Positions 40,606-52,865 of a stretch of DNA of 64,000 nt are shown piece after piece. Source of the DNA: JAVJSF01 sp040219555 (GTDB lineage: Bacteria; Actinomycetota; Thermoleophilia; Miltoncostaeales; Miltoncostaeaceae). The notes beneath the pieces were generated by a model. The model worked only from the letters and a program-made list of their open reading frames with translations, did no database searches and had not been told where the DNA came from. The position numbers were made by a program, and so were the translations under genes. Every line of letters begins with the position of its first letter. Positions within the stretch are counted from its first letter, which is position 1. The stretch is from positions 62,001-126,000 of the forward strand of contig JAVJSF010000014.1 in the NCBI GenBank assembly GCA_040219555.1, written 5' to 3'.

Positions 40606-41413
40606 GATCTCCTACGCCGGGCCCGCCATCGAGAGCATCAACGAGGTGCATCTGAGCCCGTTGGAGGACGCCCGTCAGTCCGTGGACTGGGCCCGTATCT
40701 CGGTGCAGCCCGCGGCCGACGTGCAGTCCCACCTCGACGCCTTCGGCAACACGGTGCACTGGTTCCAGCTCGTGGACGCCCACGACCTGCTGGTCGTCGA
40801 GGCCGAGGCCATCGTGCAGACGCGCCCCGCGCCGCCGCCGGCCATGGGGGGGCCGGGCATGGAGGCGCTCGCGGACTCCGCCTACCGGGATTCCCTGGCC
40901 GAGTTCCTCATCCCGTCCGTGCACGTGCGCTGGCCGCGTGCGGTGACCGCGGTCCGGGGGCGTATGGAGTTGCCGGAGGAGGGCCCGGTGGGCGGCTGGC
41001 TCACCACGCTCGAGTCCGAGGTGAACCGGCTGGTGACCTACACGCCCGGGGCGACCATGGTCGACACGCCCATCGAGGAGGTGGTGCGCGACCGCCGCGG
41101 CGTCTGCCAGGACATGGCGCACCTGATGATCGCGCTCTGCCGCGACGCGGGGGTGGCCGCGAGGTATGTCAGCGGGTGGCTGCACGTCCCGGGTCTCGAG
41201 GGGCCGGCCGAGAGTCACGCCTGGATCGAGGCGGCCATCCCGGGTGCCGGGTGGCGCGAGTTCGATCCGACGCACCCGGCCCCGGCCTGGGAGCACTACG
41301 TGCGGGTGGCCCTCGGCCGCGACTACGCGGATGTGGCGCCGCTGCGCGGCAGCTACTCGGGCGCACCCACCGAGGCCATGCGCGTCGTCGTGGAGATGAG
41401 CGAGGTGGCGTGA
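40574..41413 (+). CDS. Transglutaminase-like cysteine protease
   Basis: 279 residues. A beta-rich N-terminal domain (starting HAKHRTEISYAGPA) precedes the transglutaminase core with catalytic Cys in RRGVCQDMAHLMIALCR, His in ESHAWIEAAIPG and Asp in WREFDPTHP. In this gene trio the enzyme is proposed to cleave or transfer the peptide made by the ATP-grasp partner. No signal peptide is present, so it acts in the cytoplasm. Confidence 0.9.
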   Translation: MPRLHAKHRTEISYAGPAIESINEVHLSPLEDARQSVDWARISVQPAADVQSHLDAFGNTVHWFQLVDAHDLLVVEAEAIVQTRPAPPPAMGGPGMEALADSAYRDSLAEFLIPSVHVRWPRAVTAVRGRMELPEEGPVGGWLTTLESEVNRLVTYTPGATMVDTPIEEVVRDRRGVCQDMAHLMIALCRDAGVAARYVSGWLHVPGLEGPAESHAWIEAAIPGAGWREFDPTHPAPAWEHYVRVALGRDYADVAPLRGSYSGAPTEAMRVVVEMSEVA

Positions 41414-41508
41414 GGGCGACGCGCGGGCGCATCGCGCGCCCCGGGGTCCGCTACGGTCCCCCGGCGGCGGCGCATGGGGCGCCCTCGCGGCGACCGCAGG
41501 AGGCATGT

Positions 41509-42326
41509 GTGGGGCTCATCAGGAGCGGTGTGCGCGGGGGCTGGGCGGCGGCGGCCGCGGCCGGTTGCGCCCTGGCGCTGTCGGCCGGGGCATCCGGCGC
41601 GGCGGCATCCGGCGCGGCGACCGTCAGCGCCGGCGAGTTGCGGGCCGATGTCCGCTGGGCCGGCATGCGCGCGGACCCGAGGGCCATGGTGCTGAGGGTC
41701 CGCGACGGCGAGCGCGGCGTGCGCATCGGCGGCCTGCAGCGCCGTGGCTACGGCGTCCCGCCGGCCGGGCCCTTCCTGCGGCTGGCGAACCTCGACCGCG
41801 CCCGCGGCTTCGAGGTGGTGCTCCAGACCACCACCGGCGGCATCCGCTGCTGCCTGCGGACCCACATCGTCTCGACGGCCGCCGACGGCCCGCCGCGCGT
41901 GATCGCGCGCCGCTGGGGCCAGGCCGGCTACCGCCTGCGCGACCTGAACCGTGACCGGGTGGCCGAGTTCGTCGCCGGCGACGAGCGCGTGCTGGCCGGG
42001 CTCTCGGTCCCGCCGCCGGCCCAGGTGTACCCGATCCGGATCTGGGCGCTGCGCGACGGCACGCTGGCCGACGTCACCCGCTCCTTCCCGCGTCACGTGC
42101 TGGCCGACATGCGCTCCCACGGGCGCACGATCGGCGATCTCGAGCGCGCCGGCGCCACGCCGCGGGCGGGCATCGCGTCGTTCCTCGCCACCGCCATGCT
42201 GCTCGGGCGGGAGGACCTCGCCCTGGACCGGCTGAGGGCCCGCTTCACCGACCCCGGGACCCGCACGGACATCGAGCGCATCGACACCCGTCTGCGTGCG
42301 CTCGGGTACGACCGCGAGGAGACCGC

Positions 42327-42330
<4 letters not shown>
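41509..42330 (+). CDS. Secreted protein of unknown function
   Basis: 273 residues. GTG 41509 is chosen because AGGAGG (41498-41503) lies five bases before it and a clear Ala-rich signal peptide follows (about 1-35). The body has FEVVLQTTTGGIRCCLRTHI (two adjacent cysteines), then LRDLNRDRVAEFVAGDERV, which resembles a calcium-type D-x-N-x-D repeat of FG-GAP proteins. A helical C-terminal part ends near residue 273. It is coupled to typA by a GTGA overlap. No family is assigned. Confidence 0.68.
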
Positions 42331-44180
<1,850 letters not shown>

Positions 44181-44184
44181 GTCG

Positions 44185-45189
44185 GTGAGCGCCGGCGAGG
44201 CTCCGGCCGAGGGCGCCGCACGCGCCCGCAGGGACGAGGTGCTGGGCGCGCTGGTGGAGGCCGGGGAGGCCGGGGTCTCGGGCGAGGTGCTGGCCGAGCG
44301 CCTCGGCTGCTCGCGCGCCGCGGTGCACCGCCACGTCGAGGCGATCCGCCGCGCCGGTACCCCCGTCGTCGGCCTGGCGGGCGGGTATCGCCTGGGCCCG
44401 GAGGCCGACCCGGTGGTCCCCGCGCTGGTGGCACCGCGGCTGGCGCCGCCGCTGGCCGGCCCCCTGGAGTGGCTGCCCACCACCGGTTCCACCAACGACG
44501 ACGTGCTCGCGCGGGCCCGCGACGGGGCGCCCGAGGGCCTGGTGATCGGCGCCGACCATCAGGGCGCCGGCCGCGGCCGGCGCGGCCGGCAGTGGATCAC
44601 CTCCCCGGGCGACGCGCTGCTCCTCTCGGCGCTGCTGCGCCCGCGGGTGGCGCCCGTGGACGCCGGCCTGCTGCCCATCGTCGCCGCCGTCGGGGTCGCG
44701 CGGGCCATCGGCGACGCGGCGCGGATCGTGTGGCCCAACGACATCCTGCTGGGCGCCCACAAGGTCGCGGGCATCCTCTGCGAGATGTCCGCCGACCAGG
44801 AGCAGGTGGCGTGGGCCGTGGTGGGCGTGGGCGTCAACGTGCGCGGTGCGCCGGCCCTGGGCGATGCCCGCTGGAGCGCCGGCTCGCTGGCGGCCGCCGG
44901 CGACGCGCGCCGGCGGCCCGAGGTGCTCGCGGACCTGCTGGCCGGCCTCGGCTGGGCCTACCGCGACTGGCTCGATGCCGGGCCCTCGGGCGTGCTGGCC
45001 GAATTCGCCCGCCGCGACGCGCTGGAGGGGCGGGGCGTGACGGTCCTCGCCGGCGAGCGGCGCATCGAGGGCACGTGCGCGGGACTGGACGAACTGGGGC
45101 GCCTGCGGGTGCGCGGCGCGCTGGGCGAGGAGGCGCTGGGGGCGGGCGAGGTGACCCGTGTGGAGGGGATCGGCCCCGGGCCCGGCTGA
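44185..45189 (+). CDS. birA: Biotin-[acetyl-CoA-carboxylase] ligase with HTH domain
   Basis: 334 residues. The N-terminal ~65 residues form a winged helix (GVSGEVLAERLGCSRAAVHRHVEAI), so it may also repress biotin genes. The catalytic core has STNDDVLARA, QGAGRGRRGRQW (biotinyl-AMP site) and WPNDILLGAHKVAGILCE. The C-terminal SH3-like cap is present. It follows typA by four bases. Confidence 0.92.
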   Translation: MSAGEAPAEGAARARRDEVLGALVEAGEAGVSGEVLAERLGCSRAAVHRHVEAIRRAGTPVVGLAGGYRLGPEADPVVPALVAPRLAPPLAGPLEWLPTTGSTNDDVLARARDGAPEGLVIGADHQGAGRGRRGRQWITSPGDALLLSALLRPRVAPVDAGLLPIVAAVGVARAIGDAARIVWPNDILLGAHKVAGILCEMSADQEQVAWAVVGVGVNVRGAPALGDARWSAGSLAAAGDARRRPEVLADLLAGLGWAYRDWLDAGPSGVLAEFARRDALEGRGVTVLAGERRIEGTCAGLDELGRLRVRGALGEEALGAGEVTRVEGIGPGPG

Positions 45190-45199
45190 GCGCCGCGCG

Positions 45200-46723
45200 T
45201 CACTCGGACCCCAGGACCGGGCCGGGGCCGCTGGAGCGGGGAAGTGGTGCGCCCACCACCCGGTCGCGCCCGGACGCCTTGGCCCGGTAGAGCGCCGCGT
45301 CGGCCTCCTCCAGCAGGCTCTCGGGGGGCGACCAGCGCGGCGGCCCCTCGGCGACGCCCAGCGAGATCGTCACGCCGGCGGTGCCGACCTCCTCCGCGGT
45401 GCGCGCACGCAGCCGCTCGGCGACGGCGAGGGCCTCCGAGGCGGGCGTGTCGGGCAGGAGGGCCACGAACTCGTCGCCGCCGACGCGGTACAACAGGTCA
45501 CCCGCGCGCAGGTGGCCGCGGAGGGTCCCGACCACCCGCAGCAGGAGGCGGTCGCCGTGGACGTGCCCGTGGGTGTCGTTGACCGCCTTGAACCCGTCGA
45601 GGTCGATGGCGAGCGCGCAGAGCCGGGCCCCCGAGCGGCGGCTCGTCGCGGTGAGCCGGTGCAGGTCCTCGGCCAGCCGCCGCCGGTTGAGCGCCCCGGT
45701 GAGCGGGTCGGTGGCGGCCTCTGCTCCGCGGGCCTCGATCAGGCGCGCGGCCGTCCGGCCCGCGGTCACCATCCGCACGCTCGCGATGGCGGTGGCCAGC
45801 ATCACCGCGGCGCCCAGCACCCCCTCGCCGACCGCCAGGACCGCCACGGCCGACAGCGTCGCCGCCGCCGGCAGGGCGTCACTCCAGGACGGCGGCTCAC
45901 CCTCGGCGCGCTGCAGGCGGCTGCGCGGGTGCGCCAACCGGTCCGCGGCCGCGATGGCCAGGGTCCAGCCGGCGGCCGTGAACAGCAGCCACGCCCCGAT
46001 CGGGTCGTCCGCCGAGCCGAGCGCCTCTCCCAGGTGCAGCACCTCGCCGGCGCTCGTCAGGACCAGCGCCGCGAACGTCAGGCGCAGGAAGTGCGGCCCT
46101 CCGCGCAGGCGCAGCACCAGCCAGCCGGCGATGGTGGCCGCCGCGATCGCCAGGGCCGGGAAGATCAGCCAGCTGGCATCGACGACCCCCTCCTCACCAC
46201 CGTGGAGGGGGCGCAGCACCACCGCCCAGGCGACGATCCCGAGAGAGACGGTCAGCGCCAGCGCGTCCAGCGCCCCCTGCCAGCCGCGCTCGGGCCGCAC
46301 CCGTGCATACATCAGCACGACCGCCACGAGGAAGCAGAGCCCCGCGAGCACCCAGAAGGCATCGGACACCAGTGCCGCTGTGGCGCCGGGCCCCGCGGCG
46401 GCGGTCACCAGCATCACCGTGTCGCCGGCCACCCAGCACGCCAATCCACCGGCGAGTATCGACCACGACAACCGGCCGATCCCTTCGGCGCTCACGGCCA
46501 CGGCGATGCACAGTGCCATCGCCGTGAGGTCGGCGGCGAGCTGGGCGAGGTGCGACGTGACCACCGCCCCCGTGGAGGCGCCGAGCGACAACACCACGAC
46601 GGCGGATCCTGCGGTCGCCGAGAGCGCGACGACCAGCAGGGCGTGGCGCAGGTGGGTGGGCGTGCGTTCGAGCATCGTCCTCATCATCGGCGGCCCGGGT
46701 GCCCGGGGCGAGCCGAAGAGCAT
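45200..46723 (-). CDS. Membrane-bound diguanylate cyclase
   Basis: 507 residues. About nine or ten membrane spans (roughly 25-310) form a putative sensor. The GGDEF domain occupies 340-495: DPLTGALNRR, DLDGFKAVND and RVGGDEFVALL (GGDEF about 415-419). An inhibitory site RxxD (RAGD) sits exactly five residues before GGDEF, so product inhibition is expected. It should make c-di-GMP, while the protein at the window start may degrade it. It converges with birA. Several Met codons near the start make the exact start unsure. Confidence 0.9.
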   Translation of the reverse strand: MLFGSPRAPGPPMMRTMLERTPTHLRHALLVVALSATAGSAVVVLSLGASTGAVVTSHLAQLAADLTAMALCIAVAVSAEGIGRLSWSILAGGLACWVAGDTVMLVTAAAGPGATAALVSDAFWVLAGLCFLVAVVLMYARVRPERGWQGALDALALTVSLGIVAWAVVLRPLHGGEEGVVDASWLIFPALAIAAATIAGWLVLRLRGGPHFLRLTFAALVLTSAGEVLHLGEALGSADDPIGAWLLFTAAGWTLAIAAADRLAHPRSRLQRAEGEPPSWSDALPAAATLSAVAVLAVGEGVLGAAVMLATAIASVRMVTAGRTAARLIEARGAEAATDPLTGALNRRRLAEDLHRLTATSRRSGARLCALAIDLDGFKAVNDTHGHVHGDRLLLRVVGTLRGHLRAGDLLYRVGGDEFVALLPDTPASEALAVAERLRARTAEEVGTAGVTISLGVAEGPPRWSPPESLLEEADAALYRAKASGRDRVVGAPLPRSSGPGPVLGSE

Positions 46724-46760
46724 GACGACTTCTCGGGGCCCACGCGCCGGGCCCCTCCGC

Positions 46761-46766
46761 TATGCT
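46761..46766 (+). promoter_or_regulatory. Putative -10 box TATGCT upstream of tRNA-His
   Basis: TATGCT lies 35 bases before the tRNA. A transcript from here could continue through tRNA-Leu into tig. Confidence 0.4.
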
Positions 46767-46801
46767 GCCGCGGGCACGGGCTGGTGAGTGCCCGTCCGAT
46801 G

Positions 46802-46874
46802 GTGAACGTAGCTCAGTTGGTAGAGCTCCTGGTTGTGGTCCAGGCGGTCGTGGGTTCGAGTCCCATCGTTCACC
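46802..46874 (+). tRNA. tRNA-His (anticodon GTG)
   Basis: The acceptor GTGAACG pairs with CGTTCAC; the base before it (46801) is G and the discriminator is C, the G-1:C73 pair specific to tRNA-His. The anticodon stem CCTGG/CCAGG encloses TTGTGGT. Confidence 0.96.
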
Positions 46875-46894
46875 CTTCGGGTGTCGGTCCCCTC

Positions 46895-46976
46895 GCGGGT
46901 GTGGCGGAACCGGTAGACGCGCTAGGTTTAGGTCCTAGTGGGGCAACCCGTGGAGGTTCGAGTCCTCTCACCCGCA
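46895..46976 (+). tRNA. tRNA-Leu (anticodon TAG)
   Basis: An 82-base class II tRNA: acceptor GCGGGTG/CACCCGC, anticodon arm CTAGG-TTTAGGT-CCTAG with TAG, a variable arm (TGGGGCAACCCG) and T arm GAGGTTCGAGTCCTC. It is 32 bases upstream of tig. Confidence 0.95.
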
Positions 46977-47008
46977 TTCCACGACAACCCTGCCCGTCGG
47001 GAGAATCA

Positions 47009-48409
47009 ATGGCGTTGACGGCCGAGGTCACCACCCTGGAAGAGAACCGCGTCCGCCTGGACGTGTCGGTCCCACAGGACGAGGTGCAGAAGGAACTCGA
47101 CCGGGCGGTGCGCAAGCTGGCGCGCGAGGTCCGCGTGCCGGGCTTCCGGGCGGGCAAGGTGCCGCCGGCCGTGATCATGCAGCGCATCGGCCGTGATGCC
47201 GTCGTGGACGAGATGCTGCGGACCTCCCTGGGCTCGTGGTACTCGAACGCCGTCACCGAGAGCGGCGTCGCTCCCATCGACGAGCCGGAACTGGACCTCG
47301 ACGGCGTCCCCGAGGAGGGGGACCTCCAGTTCACCGCGACGGTCCAGGTGCGCCCCAAGGCGACGCTCGGCACGTGGAAGGGCCTGTCCGTGGGCCGGGC
47401 AGAGCCCGAGATCGACGAGGCCGACCTGGAGAAGCAGCTCGAGGGCGTCCGCCAGCAGGCCGCGCGCCTCTCCCCGGTGGAGCGGCCGGCGCAGGCCGGC
47501 GACTTCGTGGTGATCGACTTCGAGGGCCACTCCAACGGCCGCAAGCTCCGCACCGCCGGCGCCCGCGACTACCTGGCCGAGCTCGGGGCGGGGCGGCTGG
47601 TCCCGGAGTTCGACGAGCGCCTCACCGGCGCATCGACCGGCGATGTGCTCGAGTTCTCGGTCAGCTACGGCGAGAACGACCAGCGCGGTGAGCTGAGCGG
47701 GCGCACGGTGGACTACACGGTCACCGTCAAGCAGGTGCAGGAGCGGATCCTGCCCGAGCTGGACGACGATCTCGCGCTGGAGCACACCGAGTTCGAGACG
47801 CTCGACGAGGTGAAGGCCGACATCCGGGCCAAGCTGGACGAGCGCGCGCGGGGCGAGGTGGACGAGCTCTTCCGCCGGATGGCGATCGACGCCGTGGTGG
47901 CCGACGCCACCGTCGACGTTCCCCAGGTGATGACCGACCGCCGGGTCGGGGCCATCCTCAACCAGACGGCCCAGCGCCTGCCCGAGGGCGTGTCGTTCGA
48001 GGATTACCTCGCCGCCACGGGCCAGGAGCTCGAGAAGGTCATCGAGGAGCTCCGGCCGGACGCCGAGATGGCGATCCGTCGCGAGCTGGTGGTGGAGGCC
48101 ATCGCCGACGCCGAGGGCATCGAGGTCACCGACGAGCAGATCGAGCAGCAGGTGCGCGAGGACGCCGAGGCCACCGGCCGCGCGCCGGAGCGACTGCTCG
48201 AGGACCTGAGGAAGCACGGCGGCTGGGAGACCATGCGCGAGGAGCTGCGCACGCGCGGCGCGGTGGAGGCGCTGCTGGCCGCCACCGAGGCGATCCCCAT
48301 GGCCCAGGCCGAGGCGCGCGAGCGCCTGTGGACCCCCGAGGACGCCGGCGAGAAGGAAGGTTCCGAGGCGCCGGCGGGGAAGCTGTGGACGCCCGGCGAC
48401 CCGTCCTGA
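47009..48409 (+). CDS. tig: Trigger factor
   Basis: 466 residues. The ribosome-binding domain has the signature VPGFRAGKVP (about 44-53). The PPIase domain spans about 155-245 (GDFVVIDFEG, YTVTVKQVQERILPELDDDLA). The C-terminal arm domain is complete. A short extra tail carries two WTP repeats (RLWTPEDAGE and KLWTPGDPS), not found in E. coli Tig. It binds nascent chains at the ribosome exit. GGGAG precedes ATG 47009. It heads tig-clpP-clpX. Confidence 0.95.
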   Translation: MALTAEVTTLEENRVRLDVSVPQDEVQKELDRAVRKLAREVRVPGFRAGKVPPAVIMQRIGRDAVVDEMLRTSLGSWYSNAVTESGVAPIDEPELDLDGVPEEGDLQFTATVQVRPKATLGTWKGLSVGRAEPEIDEADLEKQLEGVRQQAARLSPVERPAQAGDFVVIDFEGHSNGRKLRTAGARDYLAELGAGRLVPEFDERLTGASTGDVLEFSVSYGENDQRGELSGRTVDYTVTVKQVQERILPELDDDLALEHTEFETLDEVKADIRAKLDERARGEVDELFRRMAIDAVVADATVDVPQVMTDRRVGAILNQTAQRLPEGVSFEDYLAATGQELEKVIEELRPDAEMAIRRELVVEAIADAEGIEVTDEQIEQQVREDAEATGRAPERLLEDLRKHGGWETMREELRTRGAVEALLAATEAIPMAQAEARERLWTPEDAGEKEGSEAPAGKLWTPGDPS

Positions 48410-48452
48410 GGCCGCTGCACCCCGCCCTGGACGCATCCCGCAAGGAGCGCGA

Positions 48453-49037
<585 letters not shown>

Positions 49038-49039
49038 GC

Positions 49040-50311
49040 ATGGCGAAGACCAGCGATCCCAACGAGCAACTCCTGTGCAGCTTCTGCGGCAAGTCCCAGC
49101 GCCAGGTGAAGAAGCTCATCGCGGGCCCGGGCGTCTACATCTGCGACGAGTGCATCGACCTCTGCAACGAGATCATCGATGAGGAGCTCACCGCGCCGTC
49201 GGGCTTCGACGGCGAGAACCTCCCCCGCCCGCGCGAGATCTACGACGTCCTGAACGACTACGTGGTGGGGCAGGAGGAGGCCAAGCGCACCCTCGCGGTG
49301 GCTGTCTACAACCACTACAAGCGCGTCCAGATGATGTCCGACGGCGACGCGGAGATCGAGCTCCAGAAGAGCAACATCCTGCTCCTGGGGCCCACCGGCT
49401 GCGGCAAGACGCTGCTGGCCCAGACGCTGGCACGGATCCTCGATGTCCCGTTCGCCATCGCCGACGCCACGGCCCTCACCGAGGCCGGCTATGTGGGCGA
49501 GGACGTCGAGAACATCCTGCTGAAGCTGATCCAGGCCGCCGACTTCGACGTGAAGAAGGCCGAGACCGGGATCGTCTACATCGACGAGGTCGACAAGATC
49601 GCCCGCAAGGCGGACAACCCGTCCATCACCCGCGATGTCTCGGGCGAGGGCGTCCAGCAGGCCCTGCTGAAGATCCTGGAGGGCACGGTGGCCTCGGTGC
49701 CGCCGCAGGGGGGGCGCAAGCACCCCCACCAGGAGTTCCTCACCATCGACACCACCAACGTGCTGTTCATCTGCGGCGGCGCGTTCGCCAACCTCGAGCG
49801 GATCATCGAGCGCCGCGTGGGTCACAAGGGCGTGGGCTTCGCGTCCGAGGTCAAGAGCAAGCATGACCACGACCCGCACGCGAGCTTCAGCCAGGTGCTC
49901 CCCGAGGACCTCATGAACTACGGGCTCATCCCGGAGTTCATCGGCCGTCTGCCGGTCATCTCGGCGGTCCACCAGCTGTCGCGCGACGACCTGGTGACCA
50001 TCCTGACCGAGCCGCGCAACGCCCTGGTTCGCCAGTACAAGCGCTTCTTCACGTTCGACGAGGTCGAGCTGGTGTTCAGCGACGACTCGCTGACGGCCAT
50101 CGCCGGCCTTGCGCTGGAGCGCGAGACCGGCGCCCGCGGCCTGCGGTCCATCATGGAGGCCGCACTCATGGACACGATGTTCGAACTGCCCTCGCGCGAT
50201 GACGTGCGCAAGTGCGTCGTCACCCGCGAGACCATCGACAAGGGGCTGCCGCCGACCCTGGTCACCGAGGCGCGCGACCGCCTGGACGCGGCGGGCGGCG
50301 AGTCGGCGTGA
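49040..50311 (+). CDS. clpX: ClpXP unfoldase subunit
   Basis: 423 residues. The N-terminal zinc domain has CSFCGKSQ and ICDECIDLC. The AAA+ core has Walker A GPTGCGKT, Walker B VYIDEVDKI, the pore loop GYVGED and the RKH loop GGRKHPHQ. It recognises and unfolds tagged substrates for ClpP. Its stop overlaps the valS GTG as GTGA. Confidence 0.97.
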   Translation: MAKTSDPNEQLLCSFCGKSQRQVKKLIAGPGVYICDECIDLCNEIIDEELTAPSGFDGENLPRPREIYDVLNDYVVGQEEAKRTLAVAVYNHYKRVQMMSDGDAEIELQKSNILLLGPTGCGKTLLAQTLARILDVPFAIADATALTEAGYVGEDVENILLKLIQAADFDVKKAETGIVYIDEVDKIARKADNPSITRDVSGEGVQQALLKILEGTVASVPPQGGRKHPHQEFLTIDTTNVLFICGGAFANLERIIERRVGHKGVGFASEVKSKHDHDPHASFSQVLPEDLMNYGLIPEFIGRLPVISAVHQLSRDDLVTILTEPRNALVRQYKRFFTFDEVELVFSDDSLTAIAGLALERETGARGLRSIMEAALMDTMFELPSRDDVRKCVVTRETIDKGLPPTLVTEARDRLDAAGGESA

Positions 50312-52851
50312 GCGGGGCCGCCGAGCGCGCGCCCGAGCGGCTGGTCGTGGGGGAGGTGGAGGAGCGCTGGACCGAGGCCTGGGCGCAGGCGGGGATCGGC
50401 GCCGCCGACCCCTCCCGGCCGGGCCCGGCGTACACCATCGCCATCCCGCCCCCGAACGTCACCGGCGTGCTCCACATGGGTCACGCCCTGAACAACACGA
50501 TCCAGGACCTGCTCATCCGCACCCGGCGGATGGCCGGCGACGAGACGATGTGGATCTGCGGTACCGACCACGCCGGCATCGCCACCCAGGCCGTCGTTGA
50601 GAAGGACCTGGCCAAGGCCGGGGTCCGGCGCGCCGATCTGGGGCGCCAGGAGTTCCTGAACCGCGTGTGGGACTGGCGCGAGGAGTACGGGGGCCGCATC
50701 ATCGGCCAGCTCCGCCGTCTGGGCTGCACCCTGGACTACGGGCGCGAGCGCTTCACCATGGACGACGGCTACGCCGCGGCCGTGATGCGCGTGTTCGTCG
50801 ACCTGCACGCCAAGGGCTACATCTACCGCGACCACTACATGGTCAACTGGGATCCGGGCCTCGGATCGGCCATCTCCGACCTCGAGGTGGAGGACCGCGA
50901 GGTCACCGATGAGATGGTGTCGATCGCCTACCCCCTCAGCGACGGCTCGGGCGAGATCGTGGTGGCCACGGTGCGCCCCGAGACCATGCTGGGCGACACG
51001 GCCGTGGCGGTGAACCCGGGCGACGAGCGTTACGCGCACCTGATCGGGCGCACCTGCACCCTGCCGCTGGTGGGCCGCGAGATCCCGGTGGTGGGCGACG
51101 AGCACGTGCAGCCGGAGTTCGGCACCGGTGCCCTGAAGGTGACGCCGGCGCACTCCCCCGACGACTTCGAGATCGCCCGCCGTCACGGGCTGCCCGCGGT
51201 CGGGGTCATCGGCGAGGACGGGCGCATGACCGCCGAGGCCGGCGATCGCTACGCGGGGCTCACCCCGGACGAGTGCTCGGCACGTGTGGTGGACGACCTG
51301 AGCGCCCAGGGGCTTGTGCGCGAGCGTCGCGAGTACAGCCATACGGTGCCCTTCTCGCACCGCTCGGGCGCCCGGGTGGAGCCGCTCATCTCGCTGCAGT
51401 GGTTCTGCGACATGACCGCGCTGGCGGCCCCCGCCATCGAGGCCGTGCGCCAGGGCACCGTGCGCTTCACGCCGTCCAAGTGGGGCGAGGTCTACCTGCG
51501 TTGGATGGAGGAGATCCGGCCCTGGTGCGTCTCGCGGCAGCTCTGGTGGGGCCATCAGCTTCCGGTGTGGTACCGCGGCGACGAGATCCACGTCGGCCTG
51601 GAGGCCCCCGAGGGCGAGGGCTGGACCCGCGACGAGGACGTGCTCGACACCTGGTTCAGCTCGGCGCTGTGGCCGTTCGCCACGCTGGGCTGGCCGGAGC
51701 AGACGCCGGAGCTGGAACGGTTCTACCCGACGGCCGTGCTCTCGACCGCCCGGGACATCATCTTCCTCTGGGTCGCCCGGATGGTGATGATGGGCATCGA
51801 GTACATGGGCGAGGTCCCCTTCCGCGATGTCTACATCCACTCGGTGGTGCAGGCGCCCGACGGCCGGCGGATGAGCAAGTCCCTGGGGACCGGCGTCGAC
51901 CCGGTGGAGCTGATCGAGGCCAACGGGGCCGACGCGGTGCGCTTCGGCCTGCTGATGATGTCCAGCACCCAGGACGTCCGCTTCAGCCAGGACCGCATCG
52001 ACCAGGGTCGCCAGCTGGTCACCAAGCTGTGGAACGCCACGCGCCTGGTGGCCGACCGCGACGGCCGCGTGGGCCACGACGCCCCGCCGGCGCCGGCCAC
52101 GGTGGCCGACCGCTGGATCTTCTCGCGGATCGCGCGCACGGTGGCCGAGGCCGACGAGCTGCGCGAGGGCTTCCAGCTGAGCGCGCTGGCCGACGGGGTC
52201 TACCACCTGGTCTTCGACGACTTCTGCGACTGGTACCTCGAGCTGCTGAAGGCCGGCGAGGCATCGGCCGAGGTGGCCGGGCATGCGCTGGAGCAACTGC
52301 TGGCACTGGCGCACCCGCTGATCCCGTTCATCACCGAGGAGTGCTGGGCGCGCATGCCCGGCGCCGAGGGGCTGATGGCCTCCCATCCTCCGCCCGCGGC
52401 CCCGGGGCCGGTGGACGAGGCCGCCGAGGCGGAGATCGACGCGGTGCGCGAGGTCGTGACGGGTCTGCGGACCTACCGCCACAAGCGCAACCTCCCGCCC
52501 CGGGCCGCGCTGGTGATGGACCCACCGCCGGCGCCGGCGGTGGCCGCCCTCGACCCCGTCGAGCCGGCCCCGGCCGAGCGCGTGGCCGGCCTGACGAGCG
52601 TCCTGCTGGCCGAGGGCTCGATCGCCGTCGGCGCGGCCGAGGGCGCCGCCGATCCCGAGGCCGAGCGCCGCCGGGTGGCCGAGGAGCTCGAAACCGCCGA
52701 GGCGGAACTGCAGCGGGCCCGGGGCAAGCTGGACAACGAGCGCTTCGTCACCCGAGCGCCGGCCGACCTGGTGGACGCCGAGCGGCGCAAGGTCGAGCGC
52801 TACGGCGCCGAGGCGGCGGCCCTGCGCGCCCAGCTCGACGCCCTGGCCTGA
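50308..52851 (+). CDS. valS: Valyl-tRNA synthetase
   Basis: 847 residues. HIGH motif in PPPNVTGVLHMGHALN. The CP1 editing domain is present (about 190-330). KMSKS appears as RRMSKSLGTG. The anticodon-binding domain has DFCDWYLELLKAGE. The C-terminal coiled coil (ERRRVAEELETAEAELQRARGK, in parts) is retained. GTG start, coupled to clpX. Confidence 0.97.
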   Translation: MSGAAERAPERLVVGEVEERWTEAWAQAGIGAADPSRPGPAYTIAIPPPNVTGVLHMGHALNNTIQDLLIRTRRMAGDETMWICGTDHAGIATQAVVEKDLAKAGVRRADLGRQEFLNRVWDWREEYGGRIIGQLRRLGCTLDYGRERFTMDDGYAAAVMRVFVDLHAKGYIYRDHYMVNWDPGLGSAISDLEVEDREVTDEMVSIAYPLSDGSGEIVVATVRPETMLGDTAVAVNPGDERYAHLIGRTCTLPLVGREIPVVGDEHVQPEFGTGALKVTPAHSPDDFEIARRHGLPAVGVIGEDGRMTAEAGDRYAGLTPDECSARVVDDLSAQGLVRERREYSHTVPFSHRSGARVEPLISLQWFCDMTALAAPAIEAVRQGTVRFTPSKWGEVYLRWMEEIRPWCVSRQLWWGHQLPVWYRGDEIHVGLEAPEGEGWTRDEDVLDTWFSSALWPFATLGWPEQTPELERFYPTAVLSTARDIIFLWVARMVMMGIEYMGEVPFRDVYIHSVVQAPDGRRMSKSLGTGVDPVELIEANGADAVRFGLLMMSSTQDVRFSQDRIDQGRQLVTKLWNATRLVADRDGRVGHDAPPAPATVADRWIFSRIARTVAEADELREGFQLSALADGVYHLVFDDFCDWYLELLKAGEASAEVAGHALEQLLALAHPLIPFITEECWARMPGAEGLMASHPPPAAPGPVDEAAEAEIDAVREVVTGLRTYRHKRNLPPRAALVMDPPPAPAVAALDPVEPAPAERVAGLTSVLLAEGSIAVGAAEGAADPEAERRRVAEELETAEAELQRARGKLDNERFVTRAPADLVDAERRKVERYGAEAAALRAQLDALA

Positions 52852-52865
52852 TCTCCGCCGCCACG

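Noticed and set aside
45158..48409. One 1083-residue protein ending in trigger factor
   Set aside because: The first ~615 codons run antisense to the diguanylate cyclase and through two tRNA genes; the real tig starts at ATG 47009 behind GGGAG.
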